NCBI GenBank assembly: GCA_900771195.1 | Contig: CAAGMZ010000014.1 | Span: 18,947 to 82,946 of the forward strand | DNA from: Lachnospiraceae bacterium | Lineage (GTDB): Bacteria; Bacillota; Clostridia; Lachnospirales; Lachnospiraceae | Reading direction: 5' to 3' | DNA length: 64,000 nt | Shown here: positions 17,486 through 26,268 of the stretch, piece by piece | How positions within the stretch are numbered: position 1 is the stretch's first letter | How the letters are laid out: the number at the start of each line of letters is the position of its first letter | Position numbers and translations under genes: made by a program | The notes under the pieces: model-generated | The model's input: the letters and a program-made list of their open reading frames with translations, nothing else | Databases searched by the model: none | Told to the model about the DNA's origin: nothing

Positions 17486-18922
17486 ATGAAAAATGTGTTG
17501 TTTATAGCATCCGAAGCGGTTCCGTTTATTAAGACCGGAGGGCTGGCAGACGTTGCAGGTTCACTGCCAAAGTATTTTGATAAGTCAAAGTATGATGTGA
17601 GGGTAATGATACCTAATTACAAATGTATCCCGCAGCACTACAAGGAACAGATGAAATTCATCACCAATTTCTATATGGATCTTTCATGGCGAAGCCAGTA
17701 CGTAGGTATTCTTGAGATGGAGTATGACGGCATACATTATTATTTCATCGATAATGAATTCTATTTTAACGGCTTTAAGCCCTACGGATATATTCATGAG
17801 GATATTGAAAAATTTGCATTTTTCAGTAAGGCTGCACTTTCGGCACTGCCTCTGATTGGCTTCAGACCTGATATTATCCATTGTCACGACTGGCAGACAG
17901 GACTTGTTCCGGTGTATATGAAGGAAAGATTCCAGGGTGGCGATTTCTTCCGCGGGATGAAGTCGATAATGACAATACATAACCTTAAGTTCCAGGGAAT
18001 ATGGAATATGAAGGCTGTAAAGGATATTACCGGACTTCCGGATTCATTTTTCACTTCGGACAAGCTGGAGGCTTTCGGTGATGCCAACTATCTCAAGGGC
18101 GGAATTGTGTATGCCGACAAGGTGACCACAGTCAGCAACAGTTATGCCCAGGAAATCAAGACTCCTTTTTACGGAGAGAAGCTTGACGGGCTTATGAGAG
18201 CCAGAAGCAATGACCTCTGGGGAATTGTAAACGGCATTGACTATGACGAATTCAATCCTGAGACGGATAAGAGAATAGTCCAGAATTATAATCAGGTAAC
18301 ATTCCGCAAAGAGAAATCCAAAAATAAAGTGGCTCTTCAGAAAGAGCTCGGACTTGAAGTAGATCCCAAGAGATTTATGATAGGTATCGTATCAAGGCTT
18401 ACCGACCAGAAGGGCTTCGACCTGATTGCATATGTTATGGATGAGCTGTGTTCCAGCGATGTTCAGCTTGTGGTTCTTGGAACAGGCGAGGACCGCTACG
18501 AGAATATGTTCAGGCATTTCGACTGGAAGTATGGCAACAGGGTTTCGGCCAATATCTATTATTCAGAGGATATGTCACACAAGATATATGCGGCATGTGA
18601 TGCTTTCCTTATGCCTTCACTTTTTGAGCCGTGCGGTCTCAGCCAGCTCATAAGTCTCAGATACGGCACAGTGCCTATTGTTAGGGAGACAGGTGGTCTC
18701 AAGGATACTGTTGAACCTTACAATGAGTATGAAGACAAGGGAACAGGCTTCTCATTTGCCAATTACAATGCCCATGAGATGCTTGGAATCGTCAACTATG
18801 CCAAGAATGTATTTTATAACAGGAAAAGAGAATGGAATAAGATAGTTGACAGAGGCATGACGAGAGATTTCTCATGGAATAACTCGGCGAGAAAGTACGA
18901 AGAGCTGTATAATTCACTGTAG
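17486..18922 (+). CDS. glgA: Glycogen synthase (ADP-glucose glucosyltransferase)
   Basis: Extends alpha-1,4-glucan chains from ADP-glucose to make glycogen. The product is 478 residues from the ATG at 17486, which has CCGGAGGT just upstream and begins MKNVLFIASEAVPFIKTGG. The ADP-glucose-binding KTGGLADV motif (16-23) and the C-terminal FEPCGLSQL and RETGGLKDTV motifs of GT5 enzymes are present. The other glycogen genes (glgB, glgC, glgD, glgP) are not nearby. Its place directly after spo0A is notable because solvent-forming clostridia build glycogen-like granulose as they enter sporulation; a regulatory link is only an inference. Confidence 0.95.
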   Translation: MKNVLFIASEAVPFIKTGGLADVAGSLPKYFDKSKYDVRVMIPNYKCIPQHYKEQMKFITNFYMDLSWRSQYVGILEMEYDGIHYYFIDNEFYFNGFKPYGYIHEDIEKFAFFSKAALSALPLIGFRPDIIHCHDWQTGLVPVYMKERFQGGDFFRGMKSIMTIHNLKFQGIWNMKAVKDITGLPDSFFTSDKLEAFGDANYLKGGIVYADKVTTVSNSYAQEIKTPFYGEKLDGLMRARSNDLWGIVNGIDYDEFNPETDKRIVQNYNQVTFRKEKSKNKVALQKELGLEVDPKRFMIGIVSRLTDQKGFDLIAYVMDELCSSDVQLVVLGTGEDRYENMFRHFDWKYGNRVSANIYYSEDMSHKIYAACDAFLMPSLFEPCGLSQLISLRYGTVPIVRETGGLKDTVEPYNEYEDKGTGFSFANYNAHEMLGIVNYAKNVFYNRKREWNKIVDRGMTRDFSWNNSARKYEELYNSL

Positions 18923-18970
18923 AATTAATTTGTTTTATAAATAGGCTGTGACAAATCAGTCCTGAATCAG

Positions 18971-19005
18971 AAACTCCGACCGCAATTATAACGACCGGAG
19001 TTTTT
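18971..19005 (+). terminator. Intrinsic terminator after glgA
   Basis: An 8-bp stem (AAACTCCG at 18971-18978 with CGGAGTTT at 18996-19003) with a 17-base loop and a five-T run (19001-19005) ends the glgA transcript and isolates the next regulator gene. Confidence 0.8.
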
Positions 19006-19059
19006 GATTTATCTGAACGCCGAAAAGTGTTATTGTGTTTTATGAATCGGGGTGATAAT

Positions 19060-19851
19060 TTGCAAAAGATAAATTACTTAACTGTCACATCCAACAGAAA
19101 AAAGATTGTGTTGGACATCAGTACGATTCTCTATGTGCTGATTGTGGGAAAAGTCACTGAAGTGCATGTTGCAGGCGGAAGCGTATATGAGACAAGAGAG
19201 ATTCTTTCGAAAATTGAGGAAGTGCTTGGCGATGATTTTATAAAGATACACAGGGGATGCATTGTGTCAGCAAGGGCCATCCATGACATTACCGACAGGG
19301 TAAACTTAAGTAACGGAGAGTCTCTTACATACACTGTCCGCAAGAAAAAAGATATCATCTCCCAGCTTCATTCAAAGCAAAAGACCATAATAAGCGGATT
19401 TGACGGAATGGGTGTACCTGCAACAAAAGAAGAATATTGCCGGTATTATCAGAGCTATGACCAAATGCCTTTTGCATTCACGGATATTGAGCTGATATTC
19501 AATGAGGAAAGACATGCCATGGATTGGATATTCAGGTACGGTAATGAAGCACTGGCAAAGCTTGAAAAGATGCCATTACAAGACCTTATCGGGAACTCGT
19601 TCGGAAGTCTGTTTTCCAATATGGATTCAAAATGGCTCCAGACCTATGAGCGTGCTGCTCTCTACGGAGAAGTACTTGAGATGATTGATTACAGTCCGGA
19701 AATAGATACTTATCTTAAGGTTATATGTTTTCCGACATTCAAGGGTCACTGCGGGTGCATTCTTTTCAATATTGCGGAAATAGAATTCACCACGAACAGC
19801 AGCGACGCTGCAAGAGCACTGCTGATGTATTTTGGAAAACAGATGAAATGA
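19060..19851 (+). CDS. LytTR-type DNA-binding regulator with C-terminal PAS-like domain
   Basis: A predicted transcription regulator of 263 residues with no receiver domain. Residues ~5-105 match a LytTR domain, including the landmark FIKIHRGCIVSARAIHDI. The C-terminal half (from ~125) resembles the PAS-like sensor modules of Lachnospiraceae signalling proteins (NEALAKLEKM, SFGSLFSNMDSKWLQTYERA, SPEIDTYLKVICFP). The TTG at 19060 is preferred because GGGGTG (19049-19054) lies five bases upstream; an in-frame ATG at 19042 has no binding site. It is followed by a 10-bp direct repeat of LytTR-operator geometry and by a large surface-protein gene, its likely target. The sensed signal is unknown. 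Confidence 0.82.
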   Translation: MQKINYLTVTSNRKKIVLDISTILYVLIVGKVTEVHVAGGSVYETREILSKIEEVLGDDFIKIHRGCIVSARAIHDITDRVNLSNGESLTYTVRKKKDIISQLHSKQKTIISGFDGMGVPATKEEYCRYYQSYDQMPFAFTDIELIFNEERHAMDWIFRYGNEALAKLEKMPLQDLIGNSFGSLFSNMDSKWLQTYERAALYGEVLEMIDYSPEIDTYLKVICFPTFKGHCGCILFNIAEIEFTTNSSDAARALLMYFGKQMK

Positions 19852-19862
19852 GCTTTTTCTTG

Positions 19863-19893
19863 TGTCGTTTTATCCTCCTAAAATGTCGTTTTA
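19863..19893 (+). promoter_or_regulatory. Direct-repeat operator candidate for the LytTR regulator
   Basis: Two identical 10-bp copies of TGTCGTTTTA (19863-19872 and 19884-19893) repeat with a 21-bp period, two helical turns, so both face the same side of DNA. LytTR proteins such as AgrA and ComE bind pairs of ~9-bp direct repeats spaced ~12 bp just upstream of the -35. Here the second copy ends 11 bases before the candidate -35 of the surface-protein promoter, and the adjacent upstream gene encodes a LytTR protein. Confidence 0.68.
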
Positions 19894-19904
19894 CCGCAAT
19901 TATA

Positions 19905-19933
19905 CAGACAAATATCCCATGGTATTGTATAAT
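19905..19933 (+). promoter_or_regulatory. Promoter of the large surface-protein gene
   Basis: A perfect -10 TATAAT (19928-19933) and a poor -35 CAGACA (19905-19910, 4 of 6 matches) with a 17-base spacer. A strong -10 with a weak -35 directly downstream of an operator is typical of activator-dependent promoters. Confidence 0.6.
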
Positions 19934-20001
19934 CAAAGAACAGAACACGGCATGTTTTCAGAAATTTTAAGACAGATGCATGATACAAGGAGGAGACAAA
20001 T

Positions 20002-23000
20002 ATGACAAGAAAACTAAAGAGACCGATAGCTTTTTTGATGTCATTAGCCATGGTTATGGCCATGCTGTTAAACTTCCCGGCAGGAGTACTGGGAAGTGAC
20101 GGAAATGTGACATTTACGGCACTTGACGGTACAACGGGAACTCAGGCGTACAGTGATGACGAAGACTACCCAATGCTTATTGACGGGAAATATTCCGGCG
20201 AGTCAGAAGAGGATTATTCAAAATGGTGTGTAGGAGACTTTAATTCCTCAACAGGAGCTTATATAGTTTTCAAAGCTTCAGCAGCAGTAAAGGTCAACGG
20301 CTACACAATTGTCACAGGAAATGACAATGCTGAAAACGCAGGCAGAAACCCTAAGGACTGGACGCTTTATGGCTGTAATGATTATTCTGAAGAAAGTAAA
20401 ACAGGAACATGGGAAGTAATTCACAGCGTTACGGGTGATACCAAATTAGAAGATAAAAACTATACAGGATATGATTATAGTTTTACGGAGACAACGAAAT
20501 CATATCAGTATTTTAAACTGCATGTTTCGAAAATATCATCCACTGGCGATAACTGCATGCAGATGAGTGAATTTATACTGTCCTACAGTACATGCGAACA
20601 TGTATTGACCAAAACCGGCGAGGCTGAACCTGACTGTATCAATGGCGGATATGATAAATACAATTGTTCCAAGTGTGGTTCAACAATATTAAAGCCTAAC
20701 GGCAAAGAGGCTTTAGGCCATGATTTTGTGGAGCATTTCTGCACACGCTGCCATGAACCTGAGCCGGCAGACTGTGACGAGAACGGAATATATCAGATTT
20801 CCGACAGAAGAGAGCTTGAATGGTTCGCATATTATGTCAATAAAGGCAACACTGACATCGATGCCGTTCTTACAGCTGATATCAGGATGAACGGGGACAA
20901 AAAAGTCCTTAAAGATGACGGCACACTTAACACCGAAGCAGCATTAGAAAGCTTCACACCTGTTGGAAGTGAGGCAAAACCCTATACCGGCAAATTTGAC
21001 GGACAGGGGCATGTGATAAGCGGTCTTTATTTGGATGATTACTCTGAGAATCAATATAACGGCTATGCCGGCTTGTTTCTGGTTTTGGAAGAAGGCGGTG
21101 AGATATCCAATGTGGGTATCGAGGATTCATATTTCAAAAGCAGTAATACAGCCGGTGGCATATGTGCCATAAATGATGAAGGGACAATCACAAACTGTTA
21201 TAATGAAGGTACAATTGATGGAGTCTATGGCTGCGGAGGCGTATGCGGATATAATGATGGTATAATTGCTAACTGTTACAATGAAGGCAGGATTGAAGAG
21301 TACCAGTACAGTGGCGGTGTCTGCGGATATAATGATTATGATGTTGTCAACTGTTATAATAACGTGACTGAATGCAAAATATCAGCTGTGGGAGAAAATT
21401 CAGCGGCTGATGCTTTGAATATGACCGGAACGCAGTTTGAGAACGGAGAGGTGGCATACCTTCTGTCTCAGGGGTGTAAAATCTATACAGGCAGCGACGA
21501 AGTTATTAGTGTAGATGGCTCTATTTGGGGGCAGGAAATAGGAAAGGATAAGCATCCGGTATTTAACGGACCGAAGGTCTATGCTACCAAAGGCTGTGTT
21601 ACCTACAATAATGATGGTGATGAAACAGAGAAAGAGCATAATGTTGCCGAAGGAAAATGCAAGGATTGCGGAACATACATGATTTCCAACGAAGAACAGC
21701 TTAAAGCATTTGCAGCGGCTGTAAATAATGGTGAGACAACATTAAATGCTTTACTGACAGCGGACGTCACTTTGTCCAATGGAGGGAGTGATACATGGAG
21801 TCCCATAGGAAACAGTGAGAAGAAACCATATAATGGTACATTTGACGGACAGGGACATATAATCAGCGGATTGATTAGTACTGCCGGCGGTCTCTTCGGA
21901 TATGTGGGAACTAAAGGGACGATATGCAGTCTGGGAGTGAAGTCCGGTATCAGCGGAAGCAATCTGGCATATGGAATATGTTTAATTAACGGTGGACGTA
22001 TACTTAACTGTTACGCTACGGGTACTCTTGACAGTGTAAGGTATGTTGGAGGTATATGTATTTGTAATGCCGGTATAATCGCTAATTGTTACGGCAGTGT
22101 AGCAGTAAATGGCAGCAATGAAAGCAGCGGAATATGCTTACTTAATGTTGGCATAATATCCAACAGCTATTATGACAATGTTGTCTGCACCTCACCTGCA
22201 ATATGGTATAATCGCGGAATAACAGTAGCAGTCAGAGGAAAGAGCACAGAACAGTTTATGAGCGGGGAGGTAGCATACCTTCTTTCACAGGGCTGCGAAA
22301 CAGTTGAAAACACGTATGACATCACCACTGTATTTTGTGACGGCTCTGCCTGGGGACAGGAAATCGGAAAGGATGATTATCCTGTACTAAACGGCAAAAA
22401 GGTATTTGTGACAAAGGGCTGTGCCGTATATACCAATGAGGAGAATCCGGGTACAGAAGAACATGATACAGACGATGACGGGGTATGCACAAAATGCGGT
22501 AAGTATATAATATCCACTGAAGACCAGCTTTATGCTTTTGCAGAGAAGGTTAATGACGGTGATATCACATTAGATGCGGTTCTTGATAATGATATTAAAG
22601 TCACCAAAGATAGCTGGACACCAATAGGTACAGATGATTGCGGCTACAACGGAGTATTTGACGGACAGGGACATATAATCAGCGGACTGAAGGCTGCGGA
22701 TACAGATGCAGAATTCGGAGGCTTATTCGGATTGGTTAAAAAAGAAGGCAATATATGCAATGTGGGGGTTGAGGATTCTGTTTTTGCAGGAGAATATAGC
22801 GGAAGTATATGCGGAGTAAATTTAGGTACAATCAATAACTGTTACGGTACCGGTGAAGTCAGCGGAGATTGTGCCGGCGGCATATGCGGACTGTCTTATT
22901 CGGGTGCAATCAATAACTGTTACAGTACCGGTGAAGTCAGCGGAGATTATGCCGGCGGCATATGTGCAGTAAATGAATATAATATGATTATTAATTGCTA

Positions 23001-24276
23001 CAGTGCCGGAGAGGTGAGTGGTGAAACAACCGGCGGTATATGCGGGGAAAATGAAGGCTATATTATAACCATTTCAAACTGCTTCTATAACAGCGATATT
23101 TATTCGACAGACAACGGGTATGGCACAGGTCTTACCACTCTTCAGATGACATCGGCAGATGCTCTTGAGACGATGGGCTTTGGCTCTGCCTGGAGCAAAA
23201 CTGCGGCAGATACAGTGAATAAGAAGGCATTTTATCCCGACCTTGCAGTGTTTGAGAATGATTCTCCGTCAGTCGCTTATTCGGCAGAACTTGTTCTTAA
23301 AAGCACAGATGCAGCACCTGTTTACGGGGATGAACTGAACTTTACAATTGATGCAAAGGTGAAATTTGGCGATGCAGAAGAATTTACATCATTAACAGGC
23401 GGTTGTGCCGCTTCGGATTTTGAAATTTATCTTGGAAATAAGAAGGTAGGAACCGTCAAAGCGGACAATGGAAAATTAACTGCATCAGTCAGTGGAGACG
23501 TGGACGCCGGAACAAATACTTTCACATTGAAGTATACCGGCTCAAAGTATGATTTTTTCGCCGGAATTAATGGAATTGCAACAGTAACAGTTGCTGATAA
23601 CCGGCAGCCTTATATCAAAGGCGATGATGGCAAAATGGGCTGGGATGTAATCTCCGATGAAATAAAAAATGCGAAAGACGGAGATACGGTTACCGTGGAA
23701 ATGAACGGAGCAACAGTGGTGCCCGGAAATATTTTTGATGACATTAAGGGCAGGAACGTGACCGCAGTATTCGATATGGGAGATGGAATCACATGGACTG
23801 TTAAAGGTAAGAGCGTTACTGCAGATAATGTGAAAGACATTGATTTTTCAGTAAAAACAGGAGTTAAGACAATTCCGGTGGATGTTGTCAACAATGTAAC
23901 GGGAGAGCGCACTAATCTGCAGATAAGCCTCGGATATGAAGGCAAATTTGGATTTGAGGCTGTTCTTTCAATCAACCTTGATAAGAAAAATGTAGGTCTT
24001 TTCGCAAATCTTTTCTACTACAACACATCAAACGGAAAGCTGGAATTCATCTGTGCGGATAAGATAGCTGATGACGGAACGGCAGAGCTTACATTTACCC
24101 ATGCTTCCGACTATGTCATAGTTCTGGATACCAAGGCCATGAATGGCAATGGTGAACATGAAACGGCAGGCGCCGATACAGGTGATGAAGCACCGCTTTG
24201 GATTGCTTTGGTGGGCAGTGCCGGACTGGCAGCACTATGTGTAAGAAGAAAGAAATATATATGTGATGTAAAATAA
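20002..24276 (+). CDS. Large secreted surface protein with discoidin-like and GLUG repeat modules
   Basis: A 1424-residue predicted cell-surface protein. An N-terminal signal peptide (positive MTRKLKRP, then a hydrophobic stretch to about residue 30) directs export. Residues ~35-200 resemble an F5/8 type C (discoidin) domain, a carbohydrate-binding fold (NPKDWTLYG, YQYFKLHVS). Three long modules follow (~255-510, ~540-800, ~815-1085), each with a CxxC pair, a helical 'ISxxxQLxxFA' entry segment, FDGQGHxISGL and several GLUG-type repeats (GGICG...NCY...G.VSG). Near the C-terminus GADTGDEAPL, a hydrophobic stretch and RRKK resemble a degenerate sortase-type sorting signal. AAGGAGGAG at 19987-19995 supports the start. 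Binding partner unknown; adhesion or glycan capture is inferred. Confidence 0.85.
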   Translation: MTRKLKRPIAFLMSLAMVMAMLLNFPAGVLGSDGNVTFTALDGTTGTQAYSDDEDYPMLIDGKYSGESEEDYSKWCVGDFNSSTGAYIVFKASAAVKVNGYTIVTGNDNAENAGRNPKDWTLYGCNDYSEESKTGTWEVIHSVTGDTKLEDKNYTGYDYSFTETTKSYQYFKLHVSKISSTGDNCMQMSEFILSYSTCEHVLTKTGEAEPDCINGGYDKYNCSKCGSTILKPNGKEALGHDFVEHFCTRCHEPEPADCDENGIYQISDRRELEWFAYYVNKGNTDIDAVLTADIRMNGDKKVLKDDGTLNTEAALESFTPVGSEAKPYTGKFDGQGHVISGLYLDDYSENQYNGYAGLFLVLEEGGEISNVGIEDSYFKSSNTAGGICAINDEGTITNCYNEGTIDGVYGCGGVCGYNDGIIANCYNEGRIEEYQYSGGVCGYNDYDVVNCYNNVTECKISAVGENSAADALNMTGTQFENGEVAYLLSQGCKIYTGSDEVISVDGSIWGQEIGKDKHPVFNGPKVYATKGCVTYNNDGDETEKEHNVAEGKCKDCGTYMISNEEQLKAFAAAVNNGETTLNALLTADVTLSNGGSDTWSPIGNSEKKPYNGTFDGQGHIISGLISTAGGLFGYVGTKGTICSLGVKSGISGSNLAYGICLINGGRILNCYATGTLDSVRYVGGICICNAGIIANCYGSVAVNGSNESSGICLLNVGIISNSYYDNVVCTSPAIWYNRGITVAVRGKSTEQFMSGEVAYLLSQGCETVENTYDITTVFCDGSAWGQEIGKDDYPVLNGKKVFVTKGCAVYTNEENPGTEEHDTDDDGVCTKCGKYIISTEDQLYAFAEKVNDGDITLDAVLDNDIKVTKDSWTPIGTDDCGYNGVFDGQGHIISGLKAADTDAEFGGLFGLVKKEGNICNVGVEDSVFAGEYSGSICGVNLGTINNCYGTGEVSGDCAGGICGLSYSGAINNCYSTGEVSGDYAGGICAVNEYNMIINCYSAGEVSGETTGGICGENEGYIITISNCFYNSDIYSTDNGYGTGLTTLQMTSADALETMGFGSAWSKTAADTVNKKAFYPDLAVFENDSPSVAYSAELVLKSTDAAPVYGDELNFTIDAKVKFGDAEEFTSLTGGCAASDFEIYLGNKKVGTVKADNGKLTASVSGDVDAGTNTFTLKYTGSKYDFFAGINGIATVTVADNRQPYIKGDDGKMGWDVISDEIKNAKDGDTVTVEMNGATVVPGNIFDDIKGRNVTAVFDMGDGITWTVKGKSVTADNVKDIDFSVKTGVKTIPVDVVNNVTGERTNLQISLGYEGKFGFEAVLSINLDKKNVGLFANLFYYNTSNGKLEFICADKIADDGTAELTFTHASDYVIVLDTKAMNGNGEHETAGADTGDEAPLWIALVGSAGLAALCVRRKKYICDVK
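22825..23046 (+). repeat. 78-bp tandem repeat inside the surface-protein gene
   Basis: Copies begin at 22825 and 22903 and match at all but about four positions over their first ~62 bases; a third, diverged copy covers about 22981-23046. The 78-bp unit equals 26 residues, one GLUG-type repeat, so the frame is kept. The near identity of the first two copies suggests recent duplication. Confidence 0.8.
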
Positions 24277-24286
24277 TTATATGAAT

Positions 24287-24321
24287 TCGGGCGCTTTCGT
24301 CAGATGAACGGGAGCGCCCGA
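24287..24321 (+). terminator. Strong hairpin between convergent genes
   Basis: A 9-bp GC-rich stem (TCGGGCGCT at 24287-24295 with AGCGCCCGA at 24313-24321) lies between the surface-protein gene and the convergent Dabb gene. Neither side has a good T-run, so it may act as a two-way transcription barrier or an mRNA 3'-end stabiliser rather than a classic terminator. Confidence 0.5.
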
Positions 24322-24330
24322 TAAATAATA

Positions 24331-24624
24331 TTACAGTCTGTAATCAAATGATACTCTGTTAACTACATGTGGATTGTATTTTGCGCCCATCCTCACATGC
24401 TCGGGATGGCTGAGATATTGAGTGAGAACGCTTTCATCCTCAAGGACCATCTCAATCATAAGCTCCATATTGGCGGGACGGTCAACACAGTTTCTGTGAA
24501 TCGACACTTCTTTGATTCCGTCAAAGGCATCTTCAATGATATTGAATGCCTTTATATATTCATCATAGTTTTCATCTGTGAAAAAGCCCTTCTCAAAGGT
24601 AAATATAACAAAATGCTTTAACAT
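24331..24624 (-). CDS. Dabb (stress-responsive A/B barrel) domain protein
   Basis: A 97-residue protein of the Dabb ferredoxin-like barrel family, starting MLKHFVIFTFEKGF and containing the conserved SHPEHVRMG segment near its end. Such proteins are found in stress responses and in some polyketide or aromatic pathways; no specific role can be given here. The ATG at 24624 has a good GGAGGT site on the minus strand and a consensus promoter behind it. The frame extends further upstream in sequence, but that extension covers the promoter. It is convergent with the surface-protein gene and divergent from the polymerase-like gene. Confidence 0.82.
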   Translation of the reverse strand: MLKHFVIFTFEKGFFTDENYDEYIKAFNIIEDAFDGIKEVSIHRNCVDRPANMELMIEMVLEDESVLTQYLSHPEHVRMGAKYNPHVVNRVSFDYRL

Positions 24625-24657
24625 TACACGACCTCCTTTGGTGGTTTGTACAGTACA

Positions 24658-24686
24658 ATTATAACTTTTTTGACATAGGATTTCAA
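24658..24686 (-). promoter_or_regulatory. Promoter of the Dabb gene
   Basis: Read on the minus strand: -35 TTGAAA (24686-24681), a 17-base spacer and a perfect -10 TATAAT (24663-24658), about 34 bases upstream of the start codon. Confidence 0.75.
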
Positions 24687-24720
24687 CTGCATGAGCTGCA
24701 GGAAGAAAGAGCAGCATTCA

Positions 24721-24749
24721 TTGACAGAGACAGACATTTATGCGATAAT
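24721..24749 (+). promoter_or_regulatory. Promoter of the O-antigen-polymerase-like gene
   Basis: -35 TTGACA (24721-24726), a 17-base spacer and -10 GATAAT (24744-24749) with an extended TGC (24741-24743). It points away from the Dabb promoter, 35 bases from it. Confidence 0.72.
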
Positions 24750-24791
24750 GATTTGGAATATGATGTTTTCTAAATTATATACAAGAGGGAT

Positions 24792-26208
24792 ATGGCTGTG
24801 TTGGAAAAGATTAAGCTGAAGACACTCCGGCTGGCAGAATATATTGCGACTGAGAAGAATTTTACATTGTTTATCATATTAACACTTGTTCTGATACCGT
24901 TAGGCGAGCTTGCCACCAATATTCACAGTGTTGTATTTGAATCACAACCGGTCATTGTTGCATTTGCGGGCTGGGCAGGGCTTATAATGACGGTCTCCTA
25001 TTTTATTGTAAGAAAGAGAAAATATTATCCGTCAGATATTTTCCTGGGAACAGTTTTTTTTGTTTGCGCTGATTTCGTATATTTTCTCCCAAGACGGTGT
25101 GAGGGCTCTGGAGGGATATTATTATGATGAATGGCCGATTCATTACATTGCGTATTTCACGCTTATGTTTGCTGCCACCAACATCAGGAGCATCAGGTAT
25201 AAAAGATACATACTTGCTGCGTTTGTTGCGGTAACGGTTATAAATATTGTTCCGGCAGTGCTGCAGTCGGTGGGTGCATGGCAGTTAAAATGCTACTATC
25301 AGCCCAAATGGCATGAGCTGCATAACAGTGCTTTCGGGCTTACCCAGAACTGTAACTGGTATGCGGGGATAAGTACGGTATTCACAGCCTGCTGTACTAT
25401 GATTTTTGTTTTTGCAAAGAAAAAAGTCATAAGAAACTGGATTTTTGTAATCAATCTGTTAAGCTTTTATTGTTCAATCTGCACGGAGGCAAGAATAGCA
25501 CTTGTCGGAAACATCTGCTTTTACCTGTTTATGATAATTTACGAATTTATCATGTACAGAAAAAATAAAGACAAAAGCATGCTTGTATCTCATTTTAAGA
25601 GGATAGGAATAACGACAGTATGCTTCGGAATCATTCTTTTCCTGCTTATAGGAGTAGGACAAAGATTTGACGGTGAACTGACCGGGACTATTGATGAATT
25701 CAAGAATGCAGGTGAATTGAAAGGCTTTGACAGATTTGGCTCAGGCAGAGGATATATATGGAGAGTTGGTTTGGAATCGGTACCGGACTTCTGGCTTACG
25801 GGTACGGGACTTGATAACTATGCATATGCTTTTATGTATCGTCCTGATTTTACGCCCGGTTCATTTTACCAGGACAAGGCACATAATGAGTACCTTCATA
25901 TCCTTGTAACAGAGGGAGCGTTTGCACTTGCCAACTACCTGATGCTTTTATTCTATGCATTTTTTACGGGAATAAAGGGCAGTATTAAAAATTGTAAAAA
26001 GGATTCCGAGAGTTGTGCCGTGACATGGATTTTTCTGGTGATGTTTATTGCCTACACCTCCCAGGCCTGCTTTAACAGCAGCGTAGTCAATACGACACCG
26101 TATTTCTGGGCAGTTCTTGGAATGGTTATGACAAAGGACATCCAAAAGCCGTTGGGTTATCGCAAAAAGATAAAAGAAATTAAATTATTGTCCCGAAATG
26201 AAGTTTGA
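24792..26208 (+). pseudogene. O-antigen ligase/polymerase-like membrane protein, frameshifted at a T8 run
   Basis: Two overlapping reading frames (24792-25127 and 25060-26208) together encode one ~471-residue multi-spanning membrane protein of the Wzy/WaaL type, with many hydrophobic segments, a long loop containing GSGRGYIWRVGLESV and the conserved TGTGLDNY and KAHNEYLHILVTEG blocks. The frame changes at eight T's (25054-25061); removing one T joins them smoothly as GTVFLFALISYIFSQDG. This may be a real inactivation, a phase-variable or slippage site, or a sequencing error. The GTG at 24798 has better spacing to GAGGGA (24785-24790) than the ATG at 24792. Such proteins polymerise or attach surface glycans; the substrate is unknown. 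Confidence 0.8.
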
Positions 26209-26233
26209 CATATTACCCTTTGGGTGTCATAAT
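26205..26233 (+). promoter_or_regulatory. Promoter of the glycerol-dehydrogenase-like gene
   Basis: -35 TTGACA (26205-26210), a 17-base spacer and -10 CATAAT (26228-26233) with an extended TGT (26225-26227). The -35 overlaps the stop codon of the preceding gene. Confidence 0.72.
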
Positions 26234-26268
26234 GTTTTAGTTGAAATATAGCTTTGTGAGGCATAGTT

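Noticed and set aside
20767..23230. The three long repeated modules of the adhesin as a mobile or CRISPR-like array
   Set aside because: The similarity is at the protein level with diverged DNA, apart from the 78-bp unit, and the frame is continuous.
24330..24717. A longer version of the Dabb protein starting at 24717
   Set aside because: The extra N-terminal codons run across the perfect TATAAT promoter, and the internal ATG at 24624 has a strong ribosome-binding site.
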